Origin: Tetranychus cinnabarinus
Lineage: Eukaryota > Arthropoda > Arachnida > Trombidiformes > Tetranychidae
Assembly: GCA_022266195.1 (NCBI GenBank)
Contig: WHVY01000010.1
Coordinates: 322,501-386,500, forward strand
DNA length: 64,000 bases
Reading direction: 5' to 3'
Notes under the pieces: generated by a model
The model's database searches: none
What the model saw: only the letters and a program-made list of their open reading frames with translations
Told to the model about the DNA's origin: nothing
Translations under genes and position numbers: made by a program
Part shown: in pieces, positions 1 through 10,682 of the stretch
Layout: each line of letters opens with the position of its first letter
How positions within the stretch are numbered: position 1 is the stretch's first letter

Positions 1-290
1 TTTTTAACATATCCTTTCACAATTTCCCCTTTTCCTCCCTAATTTTCCTAACAACTTTGCCCTACTTTTTTAAACTTCCATCCATTTTTTGTCAACTCAA
101 AACAAATTTTTCCCAAACAGTTACCATCCAAAAATCCGTCCCAAAATTATCTTAATAAAGAATTCATTTTTCTTGAAATAAATTGTTTAAATTGAAAAAA
201 TATCCAATATCAAACTAATCCAAAGTAACATCGAAGTCCAATTAATAACCAGATACAGTAATCAAACCAATTTCCTGATAAAAGTCATAG

Positions 291-977
291 TTAATACAAA
301 ATTTTACTCTTCATTTCATCATTTGGGCCTGCATTGATGCGATAAAAATTGTGATAAAGATACAAAAAGAGGGCAAAAACAAGGGCAGAGATCAGGACAC
401 ATGAGACTATTATGGCCACAACAGCACAAATCGGAAGTCCAGCAAATGAAATGCTATCTTCAGCAGTAACGAGTCCACTTGGAGTGTAAATGTAGAGATC
501 AAAAGGATCCTTGGAGAAGTCAAATGACAATGTTTCACCCAAAATATGGAACGGTAAAGTCCAAACACACGTAGACGCACCGGTAATGTATCCAGGCTCT
601 AATTGACTGGCAACATTTTCAATTTTAGTCATATTAACCAGGAAAGCAGCAACCTCTAAATCGATAAAATTGTAAAACAAAACCAAATTGGTTCCATCAA
701 ATTTGGCCAATAAAACAAGCAGTGTTTCAGGAACGTCTCCATTGACATCCAGGTTAAAGTTGAGTTTGGTTGTACAAGTATCATAATACAAGTCATACTT
801 TGACTTATCAACACCTGATTGCTCATTTAGCTGGTCAACCAGTGACTCAAAAGGCGATCCTTTGATTTGCCATTGTTTTGGTGAACTGTAGTGTCTTCGG
901 TATTTCAAAAAACGAAAACTGTTTACATGGTTAAAAACCAGATGAAATGTTAACATGAAAATGAACAGTCTATTCAT
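291..977 (-). CDS. Secreted or type I membrane protein, lineage-specific family (paralogue of the gene at 24229)
   Basis: A single exon encodes 228 aa if the ATG at 977 is used; the frame stays open upstream without another ATG. The N-terminus is hydrophobic (MNRLFIFMLTFHLVF) and looks like a signal peptide. A strongly hydrophobic segment near residues 185-210 is followed by a short tail, so a type I topology with an extracellular domain is likely. I recognise no known domain. Shared features with the protein at 24229-24867 are a Cys then Trp before a proline (CVWTLP versus CSWSIP), an ISFxGL motif just before the membrane segment, and the same order and spacing, so the two are distant paralogues. 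Function is unknown. Confident as a gene, not as to role. Confidence 0.7.
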   Translation of the reverse strand: MNRLFIFMLTFHLVFNHVNSFRFLKYRRHYSSPKQWQIKGSPFESLVDQLNEQSGVDKSKYDLYYDTCTTKLNFNLDVNGDVPETLLVLLAKFDGTNLVLFYNFIDLEVAAFLVNMTKIENVASQLEPGYITGASTCVWTLPFHILGETLSFDFSKDPFDLYIYTPSGLVTAEDSISFAGLPICAVVAIIVSCVLISALVFALFLYLYHNFYRINAGPNDEMKSKILY

Positions 978-2268
978 TTTAACACGATTATTACTTGACA
1001 AAATCTGAGCAACTAAAGGTGTGAAAAATTGATCTACTTATGACCGTTTAAATAAAACTGGTTTCAACATTGTTATTGTTTATTGGTATTTCACTTGGTG
1101 TAGATGAAAATAATCATGATAAATGGGGGAAAAAAGGCTATCGTTTTGGTTCATTTGTACCTTGAATCCATCGAGTTGATTCAAGCCAGAGTTGATAATT
1201 TTAATCAGATTTTGTTAAACACTGAGCTTAGCTGAGTTTATTTGTGGTTTTTAATGTTGGACAAACAAATGAAAAAGAGTTCACATTTTATTCACTCAAA
1301 AAAGTGTTTATTTTTTGAAGATTCAATTACTAGATCAATTTGATTCAGTAAAGAAGAGTGTGTTTACTAAATGTTGCGTTTTGAATAATTGTAGATAAAA
1401 TGTAATGATCAATTGAAAATGGGAGTTTACTCAACTATCGGTGCAAATTTTGTTGGCATCAATTGTTCAGGGCGTTTTTGTTACATTTGTTTCGTGCACC
1501 GAATGTTGAGCCTGATAAAATCCAAATTTTGATTATTCTTTTGCTTTAATCCGAAACTTTCAACCTCAAACAAGGATTCAATCGAATGCTGTATAAATGA
1601 AAGTAAATTGTGGAGCCATTTTAAGAACAGAATAATTCAAAAATTGCCAAAATTAATAAAAAAATGGCAAGGACATACGCAACGATTTTCAATTTGAACT
1701 ACAAATTGTAATGAAACTTCAAAACTTCGCTTGCCTTTCGTTCATTAATAGACCATATTTTTTTCATGGAACTCATTTAGTTGATGTAACAAGCTTAAAA
1801 AGTCCCAGCTCTTAGCTCGAAAGTCGAATTATGATATGAATGATTCTAAATATATCTTTCATGAATTTTCTTGTTCGAGCATCGATTACTAAATTTTTGT
1901 ATAAACTCTCAAACAATTGAGTTGAATCACCTGACTTGCCTTATATTAAAAACATTTCAAGTTCAAAAAATTCACTGAAAGTTTTGCTTAACGGATAATT
2001 ATTTCTAAAAATAAAACTTTTACAACACGATCAAACTGAGTGATTGAAAATTAAAAAGGATTTCCCCCATATTTTTGCACTAAAATTTATTGATTCAATA
2101 AAATCTGTTATTTGTTCAAGAGATTGTTTTTCTATTGTTTTCTCAGATTCTCTTAGGATCTCAATCACAATTTACTGATTTATTCGAGATAATGATAAAA
2201 TATATAAAGGTACAATAATAATGTGATTTTAATTGTGTTTTGTTTAGTTAAATTGAATAAACAATTGT
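978..2268. other. AT-rich intergenic region upstream of carboxylesterase 1
   Basis: No coding sequence is supported here. From about 1840 to 2268 the sequence aligns with 5545-5950 upstream of the second esterase, so the duplication carried the 5' flank. A block near 1510-1590 (TAAAATCCAAATTTTG followed by a GAATGCT stretch) recurs near 4110-4180. Confidence 0.6.
2200..2210 (+). promoter_or_regulatory. TATA box of carboxylesterase 1
   Basis: ATATATAAAGG lies about 70 bp upstream of the start codon and is conserved at the same place upstream of the second esterase (5860-5869), within a block where both flanks keep TTTACTGATTTATT just before it. Conservation between the duplicates supports a core promoter. 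Confidence 0.5.
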
Positions 2269-3968
2269 ATGTTTCAAATGAATATTTTGATAGTTTTTTG
2301 TTTAATTTTTTCGCCCATTCATGGTCTCAATTTATCTCCAATAGTTAATTTGACTAGTGGTCCTATTCAAGGTAAAGTTACTGAATATGAATCGATTGGT
2401 GTTTACCAGTTTCTCGGTATTCCTTATGCAAAGCCACCGATTGATAAATTGAGATTCCAGTTACCAGTTGAACCAGATCCATGGACTGAGGTTGAACCAG
2501 CAACTGCTCCAGGTCCAGCTTGTCTTCAACCGCCTGTCCTGCCAAACATAAAAGAAACCAGTGAAGACTGTCTCTACCTCAATATTTTTGTTACTGAATC
2601 AACTTTTAATAACTCATCAGCCAAACAAAGACCAGTGCTTTTCTGGATTCATGGCGGTGGATTTACTACAGGATCTGGAGTTATTGATGGACTTCCAATG
2701 GTTTCATTACATGATGTTGTGCTCGTCTCTATCAATTATCGTCTCAATGCATTTGGTTTCATCCACTTTGGAGCTGATGAACCTAGAATTCCTTCAAATA
2801 TTGGTCTGTATGATCAACTATCTGCTTTGAAATGGGTCCATGAAAATATTCAAAAGTTTGGTGGTGATCCGAATAGTGTGACAATTTTTGGTGAATCTGC
2901 TGGATCGATCTCAGTTTCTGCTCATCTGTTGTCTCCGCTTTCGAAAGGACTTTTCAAAAGAGCTATTCTTGAATCAGGAACAATTTATCTGAATCATGAT
3001 GTTAATACTTTGATTACAGATTCTTGGAAACTCTACAACAAAACTTCATGTTCAAAATCGAAAGATGTTCTTGAATGTATGCAGAATTTATCAGCAACCG
3101 AAATATTGAATAACACGAAAAATGAAATAATAGCATATTCCTTCATAGTGGGTGACGATTTCCTGCCTTATGAACCATCCAAAGCTTTCGCAGAAGGACT
3201 CTTTGATAATTCGATTGACATTCTATTGGGTGCTGAAAAAAATGACGGTTCAATTTTCATGAAAGCTGTCGATCCCATAGTCTTCGATTACTCTTTAGAT
3301 TCTCAGCCAATATCCTACCAACAAGCTACAACCTACTTGAAGCGCATTTTTGATTCTGAATCAGTTGACTATTTCCGTGAACTCTACTTTGGTCCTGAAG
3401 ACAACAATTCAGATTTCAGGTCTCAACTTGAAAAAGCTTACAGTGACGCTACATTTATTTGCCCAACTTATGTGTTTGGACTTCAGTACGCTTCAAGTTT
3501 AGATACACAGGGTGGTAAAGTATATGCTTATTATCACACTCAAAAGCCAACAACTGATCATATGCCTGAATGGATAGGAACTTATCATGGAGTTGATGTT
3601 TCTTATGTTTTCGGTACAAATCTACAAAATCCTGGTAATTCACATAAAGATGCCTCATTGTCTCGTGAAATGATGAAAATCTGGACTTATTTTGCTGAGA
3701 ATGGGTAAGTTTATTAATGCCATGAAATAATGAATTTAATCATTTTTATTCACTATTTGTTTTCAGTGAGACTCCAATGATTGGGGAAACTAGATGGAAA
3801 ACAATGCAAGAAAGCAAATCGGCGATGATACTGAATATCGATGATTGGGGAAAGACTGAAACGGAAAGAATTGAATTCTGCCACAAGGAATGGCCTTACA
3901 TGTCGAAAAACGTTATTATAGGATTGGGTCCATTTCCAAATCTTAAATTCTTAATTGAACATTCTTAA
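2269..3968 (+). CDS. Carboxyl/cholinesterase 1 (alpha/beta hydrolase), secreted
   Basis: Two exons, 2269-3704 and 3767-3968 (GT-AG, phase 2), give about 545 aa, the usual size for a carboxyl/cholinesterase (CCE). The signal peptide is MNILIVFCLIFSPIHG; the second ATG at 2278 matches the start of the paralogue and is the better start. Seen motifs: EDCLYLNIF, the HGGGF oxyanion hole, the GESAGS nucleophile elbow, a KNDGSIF acid loop where Asp replaces the more common Glu, and the catalytic His in YHGVD. The Ser-Asp-His triad therefore looks complete. Several Asn-X-Ser/Thr sites fit a secreted protein. CCEs hydrolyse carboxyl esters, including xenobiotics and pesticides; the substrate here is unknown. 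AATAAA at 4058 is a likely polyadenylation signal. A near-identical tandem copy follows. Confidence 0.92.
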
Positions 3969-4375
3969 TAAATCTGTTTTTTGCTCAATGTTGCGACATA
4001 AAGTAGCATTTTACGCCATGAAGAAAGCATTTATTTTACTGTTAAAGTATTATATTCAATAAAAAGGGCTCTTTAATAACTGAAGCGAATTACTTATGCA
4101 CAGAATTTTCATTTTGATAAAATCCAAATTTTGGTTATTGTTTAGCTTTTATTTGCTAGGATTTGATCGAATGCTCAAAATGCCCAACTCTTAGCCCGTA
4201 AGACATTTACTCATAATCCAATAAACCATGAACTTGAATAACCAAGAAATTTACGAAAAAACTGAATAGCTTAAAATACGAACTATGCATTCGTCTATTT
4301 GTATGGATTCGACTTGAAACTTATTATTTGTCCATAAAACACATTTTGGTGCGAATACTTTTTTGCAATTAAACA

Positions 4376-4795
4376 ACATTTCTCTTGATTTTGGCCATTG
4401 GCCTTAAAACTTTTATCCTCAATATTTAGAGAATGACATCACCTACAGTCATCATTCTTTCACCAAAATTTAGTTTCTGGCTTAAAATATTATTTGACTG
4501 ATACCGAACCGAATAAAATTTGAGCTAATTCATTTAATAACCAATATCCTTCTAACGCATAAGATTTGTGTTTAGTAAATATTCAAATTAATACTCCAAG
4601 ATTAAAATCTGACAACATGAGTAATGCTATTACTATTTTTTGTAGGATTTTGAATGCTTTAATATTTCAATGTATCATAGCCCATAATGGAATCTAATGT
4701 TTTGAGAAAGAATGATGATTGTAAGTGATGCCATTCTCAAAATATTGAGGATCAAAGTTTTAAGGCCAATGGCCTAAATCAAGAGAACTGTTGAC
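4376..4795. repeat. MITE-like element with ~95-bp terminal inverted repeats
   Basis: The left end begins TTCTCTTGATTTTGGCCATT; the right end reads the reverse complement (GGCCTAAATCAAGAGAA). The two arms continue matching through the CATCATTCTTTC motif. Single arms of the same family occur at 7795-7890, 8480-8580 and, reversed, 20085-20185. No transposase is present. Confidence 0.55.
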
Positions 4796-4849
4796 AAATC
4801 GAAAAAATTATTCAACCCATGATATTAACACAAAATTTTTGTGGACTAA

Positions 4850-5060
4850 TGATAAATTTCAGCTCTCTAACTCTTACGGTCACAGAAAGCGGTCTGTTTA
4901 ACTCAAAACCGAACTTGATCTGTTTTACAGAAAAAGAAAAGTTTTATTTCTCAAAAAAATACATTTTCTGGTTGACCATAGAAAGTAACATCATCAAAAT
5001 GAATTTCATGGAAAAATATGCTTCGATAGATGTAGAAAAAGCTTTGTAGGTTTCAACTTT
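4850..5060 (+). repeat. Dispersed repeat module
   Basis: A ~200-bp unit begins near AATTTCAGCTCTCTAACTC (a sequence with CTCTTACGGTCAC) and ends with TTTCATGGAAAAATATGCTT. Diverged copies lie at 7950-8130 and 8640-8900 (plus), and at about 12990-13200 and 19860-20030 (reversed). Open frames within it are not conserved between copies, so it is treated as non-coding. Confidence 0.5.
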
Positions 5061-5859
5061 GACCGACTTCAATTTTCTCGAAAACTATCGATCAGAGAAA
5101 TTTCTAAATCGCGCAAATGGATTCAGTTTGCATGTTTCCACAAACCAATGGTGTCTCAATCTGAAAGAAATTTATTTAGACCCGTTTTTGTCCATTTGTT
5201 AGTAAATTTGTGCATAAATGTCTTTTCAGTTGGCAACGTTTCCCTTATTTCAGAACTTCACAGTAATAAGAGCCCCGTAAAATTCCTACTATTATAATTT
5301 TTGTGGATTTCATATTCCGGTCAATGGTCGCATGCTGTGTAAAATTTTTCTTAGAAACGTGATCAGTTTGCCCATGATTGATTGTAGGTGCTACCATTCT
5401 CGAAATTTTGAGGCTCAAAGTTTTTAAGCTAATGGTCAAAATCAAGAGAAATGTCAATAAACTGAGAAAGGTGTTCGATCGTTTTGTGAATTTTGGTTTC
5501 TTAGTGAGCACCCTTGCTAAAGCTTTGCAGATTTCGATGTGAATGGTTCAAAATATATCTTTCATCAATTCTCTTGTGCGATCATTTATTACTAAATTCA
5601 CAACTCTCGAGAATTGAGTTAAAAATTTGAATTGACTTCTATTACAAAGCACTCCAATGGTTCTAAAGTCGAAAAAATCGCTAAATTTTATAAACATGAT
5701 CAAACTGATTGCAAATTAAAGTGAATTTCCCCGATACCTTTGCACTAAGATTTATTGTTCAATAAATTCTGTTATTTGTTCAATTGTTTTTCTATTGTTT
5801 TCTCTGATTCTCTTCGGCTTTCAATCACAATTTACTGATTTATTTGAGATAATTATAAA

Positions 5860-5870
5860 ATATATAAAAA
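5860..5870 (+). promoter_or_regulatory. TATA box of carboxylesterase 2
   Basis: ATATATAAAAA lies at the position equivalent to the TATA box of esterase 1, about 85 bp before the start codon. Flanking bases are also conserved between the two promoters. Confidence 0.5.
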
Positions 5871-5952
5871 TACAATACTGATGTTCTTTTAATTATGTTT
5901 CGTTTTGTTAATTACATTAATTGTTACAAAAAATTAATCTTGTATCTTTGAA

Positions 5953-7613
5953 ATGAATTGTTTGATAGTTTTTTGTTTAGTTTTTTCATCCATTCATAGT
6001 CTCAATTTATCTCCAGTAGTTAACTTGACTAGTGGCTCTATTCAAGGTAAAGTTACTGAATATGAATCGATTGGTGTTTACCAGTTTCTCGGTATTCCTT
6101 ATGCAAAGCCACCGATTGATAAATTGAGATTCCAGTTACCAGTTGAACCAGATCCATGGACTGGGGTTAAATCAGTGATTGATTTTGGTCCAGCTTGTCT
6201 CCAACCAAACAATGGGCTATTAAGAGCCGGTGAAGACTGTCTCTATCTCAATATTTTTGTTACTGAATCAACTTTTAATAACTCATCAACCAAACAAAGA
6301 CCAGTGCTTTTCTGGATTCATGGAGGTGGATTTACAACAGGATCTGGACTTATTCTGGCAAATCCAATGGTTCCATTACATGATGTCGTACTCGTCTCTA
6401 TCAATTATCGTCTCAATGCATTTGGTTTTATTCACTTTGGAGCTGATGAACCTAGAGTTCCTTCAAATATTGGTTTACAGGATCAGCTACTTGCTTTGAA
6501 ATGGGTCCATGAAAATATTCAAAAGTTTGGCGGCGATCCGAATAGTGTAACAATTTTTGGTGCATCTGCTGGATCGGTCTCAGTCTCTGCTCATCTGTTG
6601 TCTCCACTTTCGAAAGGACTTTTCAAAAGAGCTATTCTTGAATCAGGAACAATTTACCAGAATCACAACGATGATACCTTGATTCTAGATTCTTGGGAAC
6701 TTTACAACAAAACCTCATGTTCAAAATCGAAAGATGTTCTTGAATGTATGCAAAAATTGCCAGCAACCGAAATATTAGATAACATAAGTGATAAAGTATT
6801 AGCATATTCCTTCAAAGTGGGTGACGACTTTCTGCCTTACGAACCATCCAAAGCTTTCGCAGAAGGACTCTTTGATAATTCGATTGACATTCTATTGGGT
6901 GTTGTGAAAAATGACGGTTCGATTTTCATGAAAGCTATCGACCCCATAGTCTTCGATTACTCAAAAGTGCCAGAGTCAATATCCTACCAAAAAGCTACAA
7001 CCTACTTGAAGCGCATCTTTGATTCTGAATCAGTTGACTATTTCCGTGAACTCTACTTTGGTCCTGAAAACAACAATTCAGATTTTAGGTCTCAACTTGA
7101 AAAAGCTTACAGTGACGCTACATTTATTTGCCCAACTTATGTGTTTGGACTCCAGTACGCTTCTAGTTTAGGTACACAGGGGGGTAAAGTATATGCTTAT
7201 TATCACACACAAAAGCCAAAAACTGATCATATGCCTGAATGGATAGGAACTTATCATGGTGTTGATATGTTTTATGTTTTCGGAGTACATCTGCTGAATC
7301 CTGGTTGTGCACAGAAAGACGCTGCATTGTCTCGTGAAATGATGAAGATCTGGACTTATTTTGCTGAGAATGGGTAAGTTTACTGAAACCATTGAGTATA
7401 TAATTTAATCATTTTTATTCACTATTTTTTTCCAGCGAGGCTCCAATGATTGGGGAAACTAGATGGAAAACATTACAGGAAAGCAAGTCGGCGATGATAC
7501 TGAATATTGATGATTGGGGAAAAACTGAAAGGGAAAGAGTCGAATTCTGCCACAAAGAATGGCCTTATATATCGCAAAACATTATTATAGGATTGGGCCC
7601 GTCTATAAGCTGA
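5953..7613 (+). CDS. Carboxyl/cholinesterase 2, tandem duplicate of esterase 1
   Basis: Two exons, 5953-7373 and 7436-7613, encode about 532 aa with the same intron position and phase as copy 1. Signal peptide MNCLIVFCLVFSSIHS. HGGGF, EDCLYLN, KNDGSIF and YHGVD are all kept. The nucleophile elbow reads GASAG instead of GESAG: the Ser remains but the almost invariant preceding Glu is lost. The C-terminus is shorter, ending GLGPSIS where copy 1 continues for about a dozen residues. Protein identity to copy 1 is high throughout, with differences clustered after EPDPW and around the third Cys. Probably still an esterase, perhaps with altered activity. Confidence 0.9.
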
Positions 7614-9492
7614 ACTTTTTCTTAAATGATAATTATTTCTTTTGAATCTGTTTTTTCGCTCAATGTTATGACACAAGTGACAGTTACTAAGCATAAATCT
7701 TATGAGTTGAAGGATATTGATTATTAAATGAACTAGTTCAGATTTTATTCGTTATCAGTCATATAATGTTTTAACCCTAAGGAAATCTAATGTTTTGTGA
7801 AAGAATGATGACTGTAGGTGATGCCATTCTCAAAATATTGAGGATCAAAGTTTTAAGGCCAATGGCCAAAATCAAGAGAACTGTTGACAAATCGAAAAAA
7901 TTATTCAACCCATGATATTAACACGAAATTTTTGTGGACTAATAATAAGTTTCAGCTCTCTAACTCTTACGGTCACAGAAAGCGGTCTGTTTAACTCAAA
8001 ACCGAACTTGATCTGTTATGCAGGAACAAAGAATTTTATTTCTCGAAATAATACAGTTTTCTGGTCAGCCATTATAAGTTACATCGTTAAAATAAGTTTC
8101 ATGAAAAAATTTGCTTCCATAGCTAACTCGAAGACGAACGAAGTTTCAACTTTAACCTCGATTATCTCAAAAACTGTGCATCGTATGAAGCATTTAATAC
8201 AGTAGTAATGTAGTACCAATGAACTTAGTTTTTATGTTCCTACAGAACCACCAAGTTTCAACTCTCAACTCAAATGTTCGAGCTTTTGGCAGTACTTTTC
8301 GTATTTCATTTGCAAGTTCAACCAGAAAATTGATTTATCAACCAAGAAATGGGTTGAGATGAGTTTGTTTTGTTAAATATTAATTGTTGCTCGTACATTC
8401 AAAACCTAAAAATTATGACCTAAATGTGTTAATGAAAAGTAATTAAATTGAATTGAATTATCAATTAGTAAAGAATTGAATTGGTGAAAGAATGATGATT
8501 ATAAGTGATACCATTCTCGAAACATTGAGGTTCAAAGTTTTTAGACCAATGGCCAAAATCAAGAGAACTGTTTCTATTATGAATTGAAAAAAGTATTTTC
8601 ACCGTAATTTAAAAGCAATTTTAATCTAAAAATAATAAGTTTCAAGTCGCCAACTCTTGCGGTCACTTGATCGGTTTAATTGAAAATCGAACTAATCCGT
8701 TTTGCAGAAAAAAGAAAAGTTTTATTTCTCAAAATTAGTACCTTTGCTGATCGATCATAAAAAGTAACATCGTTAAAAGTGAGTTTCATGAAAAAATATG
8801 CTTCCATTGATGTACAAAAGCTTTGCGAGTTTATACTTTGGCTTCTATTTTCTCGAAAACTGTGGATCAGAGAAATTTTTAAATCGCGCAAATGGATTAT
8901 GTTTTCATGTCCCTACAAACCAACAGTGTCTCAATCTGAAAGAAATTAATTTATACCCGTTTTTACCCATTTGCTAGTTAATTTGGGTATAAATGTGTTA
9001 AATGTCTCTTTTTAGTAGCAACTGGCAACGTTTCCCTATTTTAGTCGTCATTCTTCATAGCTGTTTTTGCAATTTCTTAAAAAAACAAAATTAAATTCAT
9101 TGAACCTTTATTGTATATTGTATATTAATATATTAATATATTGTGTTAATACTGAAATATATGATTGATCGACAGTTCTTCGTGGTGCATTGTTACCAGA
9201 TTGGGATCAGAATTCAGATTCGGAGTTTCACAGCAATGAACTGTTTTCATGGTTTATAAGATCTTCGATATTGTAATGCAAATGGTTTCTTTAACTTGTT
9301 AAACACTTGTTGCCCTATTGTTATAACGCCTATTGCCATTGTATGTATTCAAATGTCAAGCAGCATTTGCACCATTGAAAGGGCTTTCAGATGCATTGCA
9401 GGACTTTCGGGATAATCAGTTCGGTGATTAATGCAAAATGGACATCTATATCGATCTCTGCTGAACTCAGACTCAAAACTAAGTCTATCTAT
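7614..9492. other. Gene-free, repeat-rich stretch
   Basis: Contains single arms or modules of the dispersed family at about 7680-8140 and 8480-9000 (AGAATGATGA plus CCATTCTC motifs, then the 200-bp module). From 9000 to 9490 I see only AT-rich sequence with a short TATTAATA run near 9120-9140. Confidence 0.55.
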
Positions 9493-10682
9493 TCACATAC
9501 ATATGAAGGGATAAATATGGGCTGAGCGCTGAGGGATTGCTGGAAAAATGAATCCATCTATCAATTTGCCATAGATTGAGATTCCAAACCAGATTCCAAG
9601 AATACTGCTAATGTATATGAGAAGCTCAGTGAATGTTGACTTAGGATACGTTTTGAGAATAACATTGAAATCAATTTGATTCTCCAAACAGATTAAACCG
9701 AGATCTGAACCTTTCTCTTTGTAAGTTCTACCTTGAGTTTGATAAGTTTCCACAATGCATTGAAGCTGTTTAACTTGTTCAGCACATTCATTGCGTATTT
9801 TGTGAAGCGTTTCATTAATAGATAAAAAGTCTTCAAACTTGAAATTCGATGGAAATTGACCAACATGAAGAACATCTTCCAGCTGAACCATTCCGGGATA
9901 TGAATTGAATATTTATCGCGTAAACATTGGCTAAATATTTTTGATTTCTGATAGTGTCGGCAATTGGTTTGGTAAGGCCATTGGCTGTTTTCAATCACTG
10001 TTTCTCTATAACGCAAACGCGTAAATACATTTTCACCCGCTTCTCTATCAACTGCCATGTAATTTATTTCATCAGGGTTGATTGAACTGTTTGTGTGTGC
10101 GAGACGAACGCCAAAATGATGATAAATACTATGCATTATGCAAAAGCGATCATCAGCTACAATATTTTGCACTAATCTTCTCTCTATCGGCTTTGAATCT
10201 TCTCGACATGAGACTCGGATGAAAGTGTTTATTGCGTTGAAATACCTCTTTATTGAACATAAATCGTTTCGAATAAAACCTGATATTTTATATTCAAAGA
10301 TCAAGGGTTCGATGTTTAAACTTTCTAAATCACCAACCGTCAAAATTTTAGCAATAAAGAAACCATTTTCATGATAAGATTTTAAGAACTTGGTGCAATT
10401 AGAATTGAATTTCCCATTCGATATGATTGTTAAGTTAGAAAATTTCAATCTACAAATATCTGCCATCTTTTCCGGATGCTTTAGATAGAGCTCAGTCAAA
10501 TTCAATAAATCAATATTGTACAAGATAATGTCGATTTCAGGAACAATCATTTTCTCGGGATAATCGTAAATAACATCAGTTCGAACAGGAAACTTTAGAA
10601 ACTCATTTATAACAGTAAATAGATGAATTGAACATCCAATCGAACAGAATGTTAAAATTAAAACTCTTCTGTTGAAAATCAT
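9493..10682 (-). pseudogene. DEG/ENaC-type sodium channel, full length but frameshifted
   Basis: Reading from the ATG at 10682, one frame covers TM1 (about residues 7-30, LTFCSIGCSIHLFTVI), the extracellular domain, and a PYQTNCRHY motif followed by FSQCL, typical of the degenerin/ENaC/pickpocket family. Near 9890-9900 the recognisable sequence passes to another frame, which carries the rest of the extracellular domain and TM2 (LGIWFGISIYGKL, matching the family's LGLWLGLS pattern) down to 9493. I see no splice signals that would bridge the two frames. It is therefore a frameshifted gene, a sequencing error, or a gene with an unrecognised intron. The 5' two-thirds lies in the inverted repeat and is identical to the copy at 15960. 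Confidence 0.6.

Larger units (their letters stand above)
3969..5952. other. Intergenic region between the esterases, filled with dispersed repeats
   Basis: No credible gene. It contains an inverted pair (about 4376-4480 and 4690-4795), a repeat module at 4850-5060 that recurs elsewhere, a shorter copy at 5360-5480, and the duplicated 5' flank of esterase 2 from about 5545. Confidence 0.6.

Noticed and set aside
2561..2830. 89-aa frame overlapping esterase 1, with an equivalent at 6230-6499
   Set aside because: It lies in another frame of the esterase coding exon; conservation follows from the esterase itself.
4819..5049. 76-aa frame shared with 7912-8205
   Set aside because: Part of a dispersed repeat module whose other copies break the frame.
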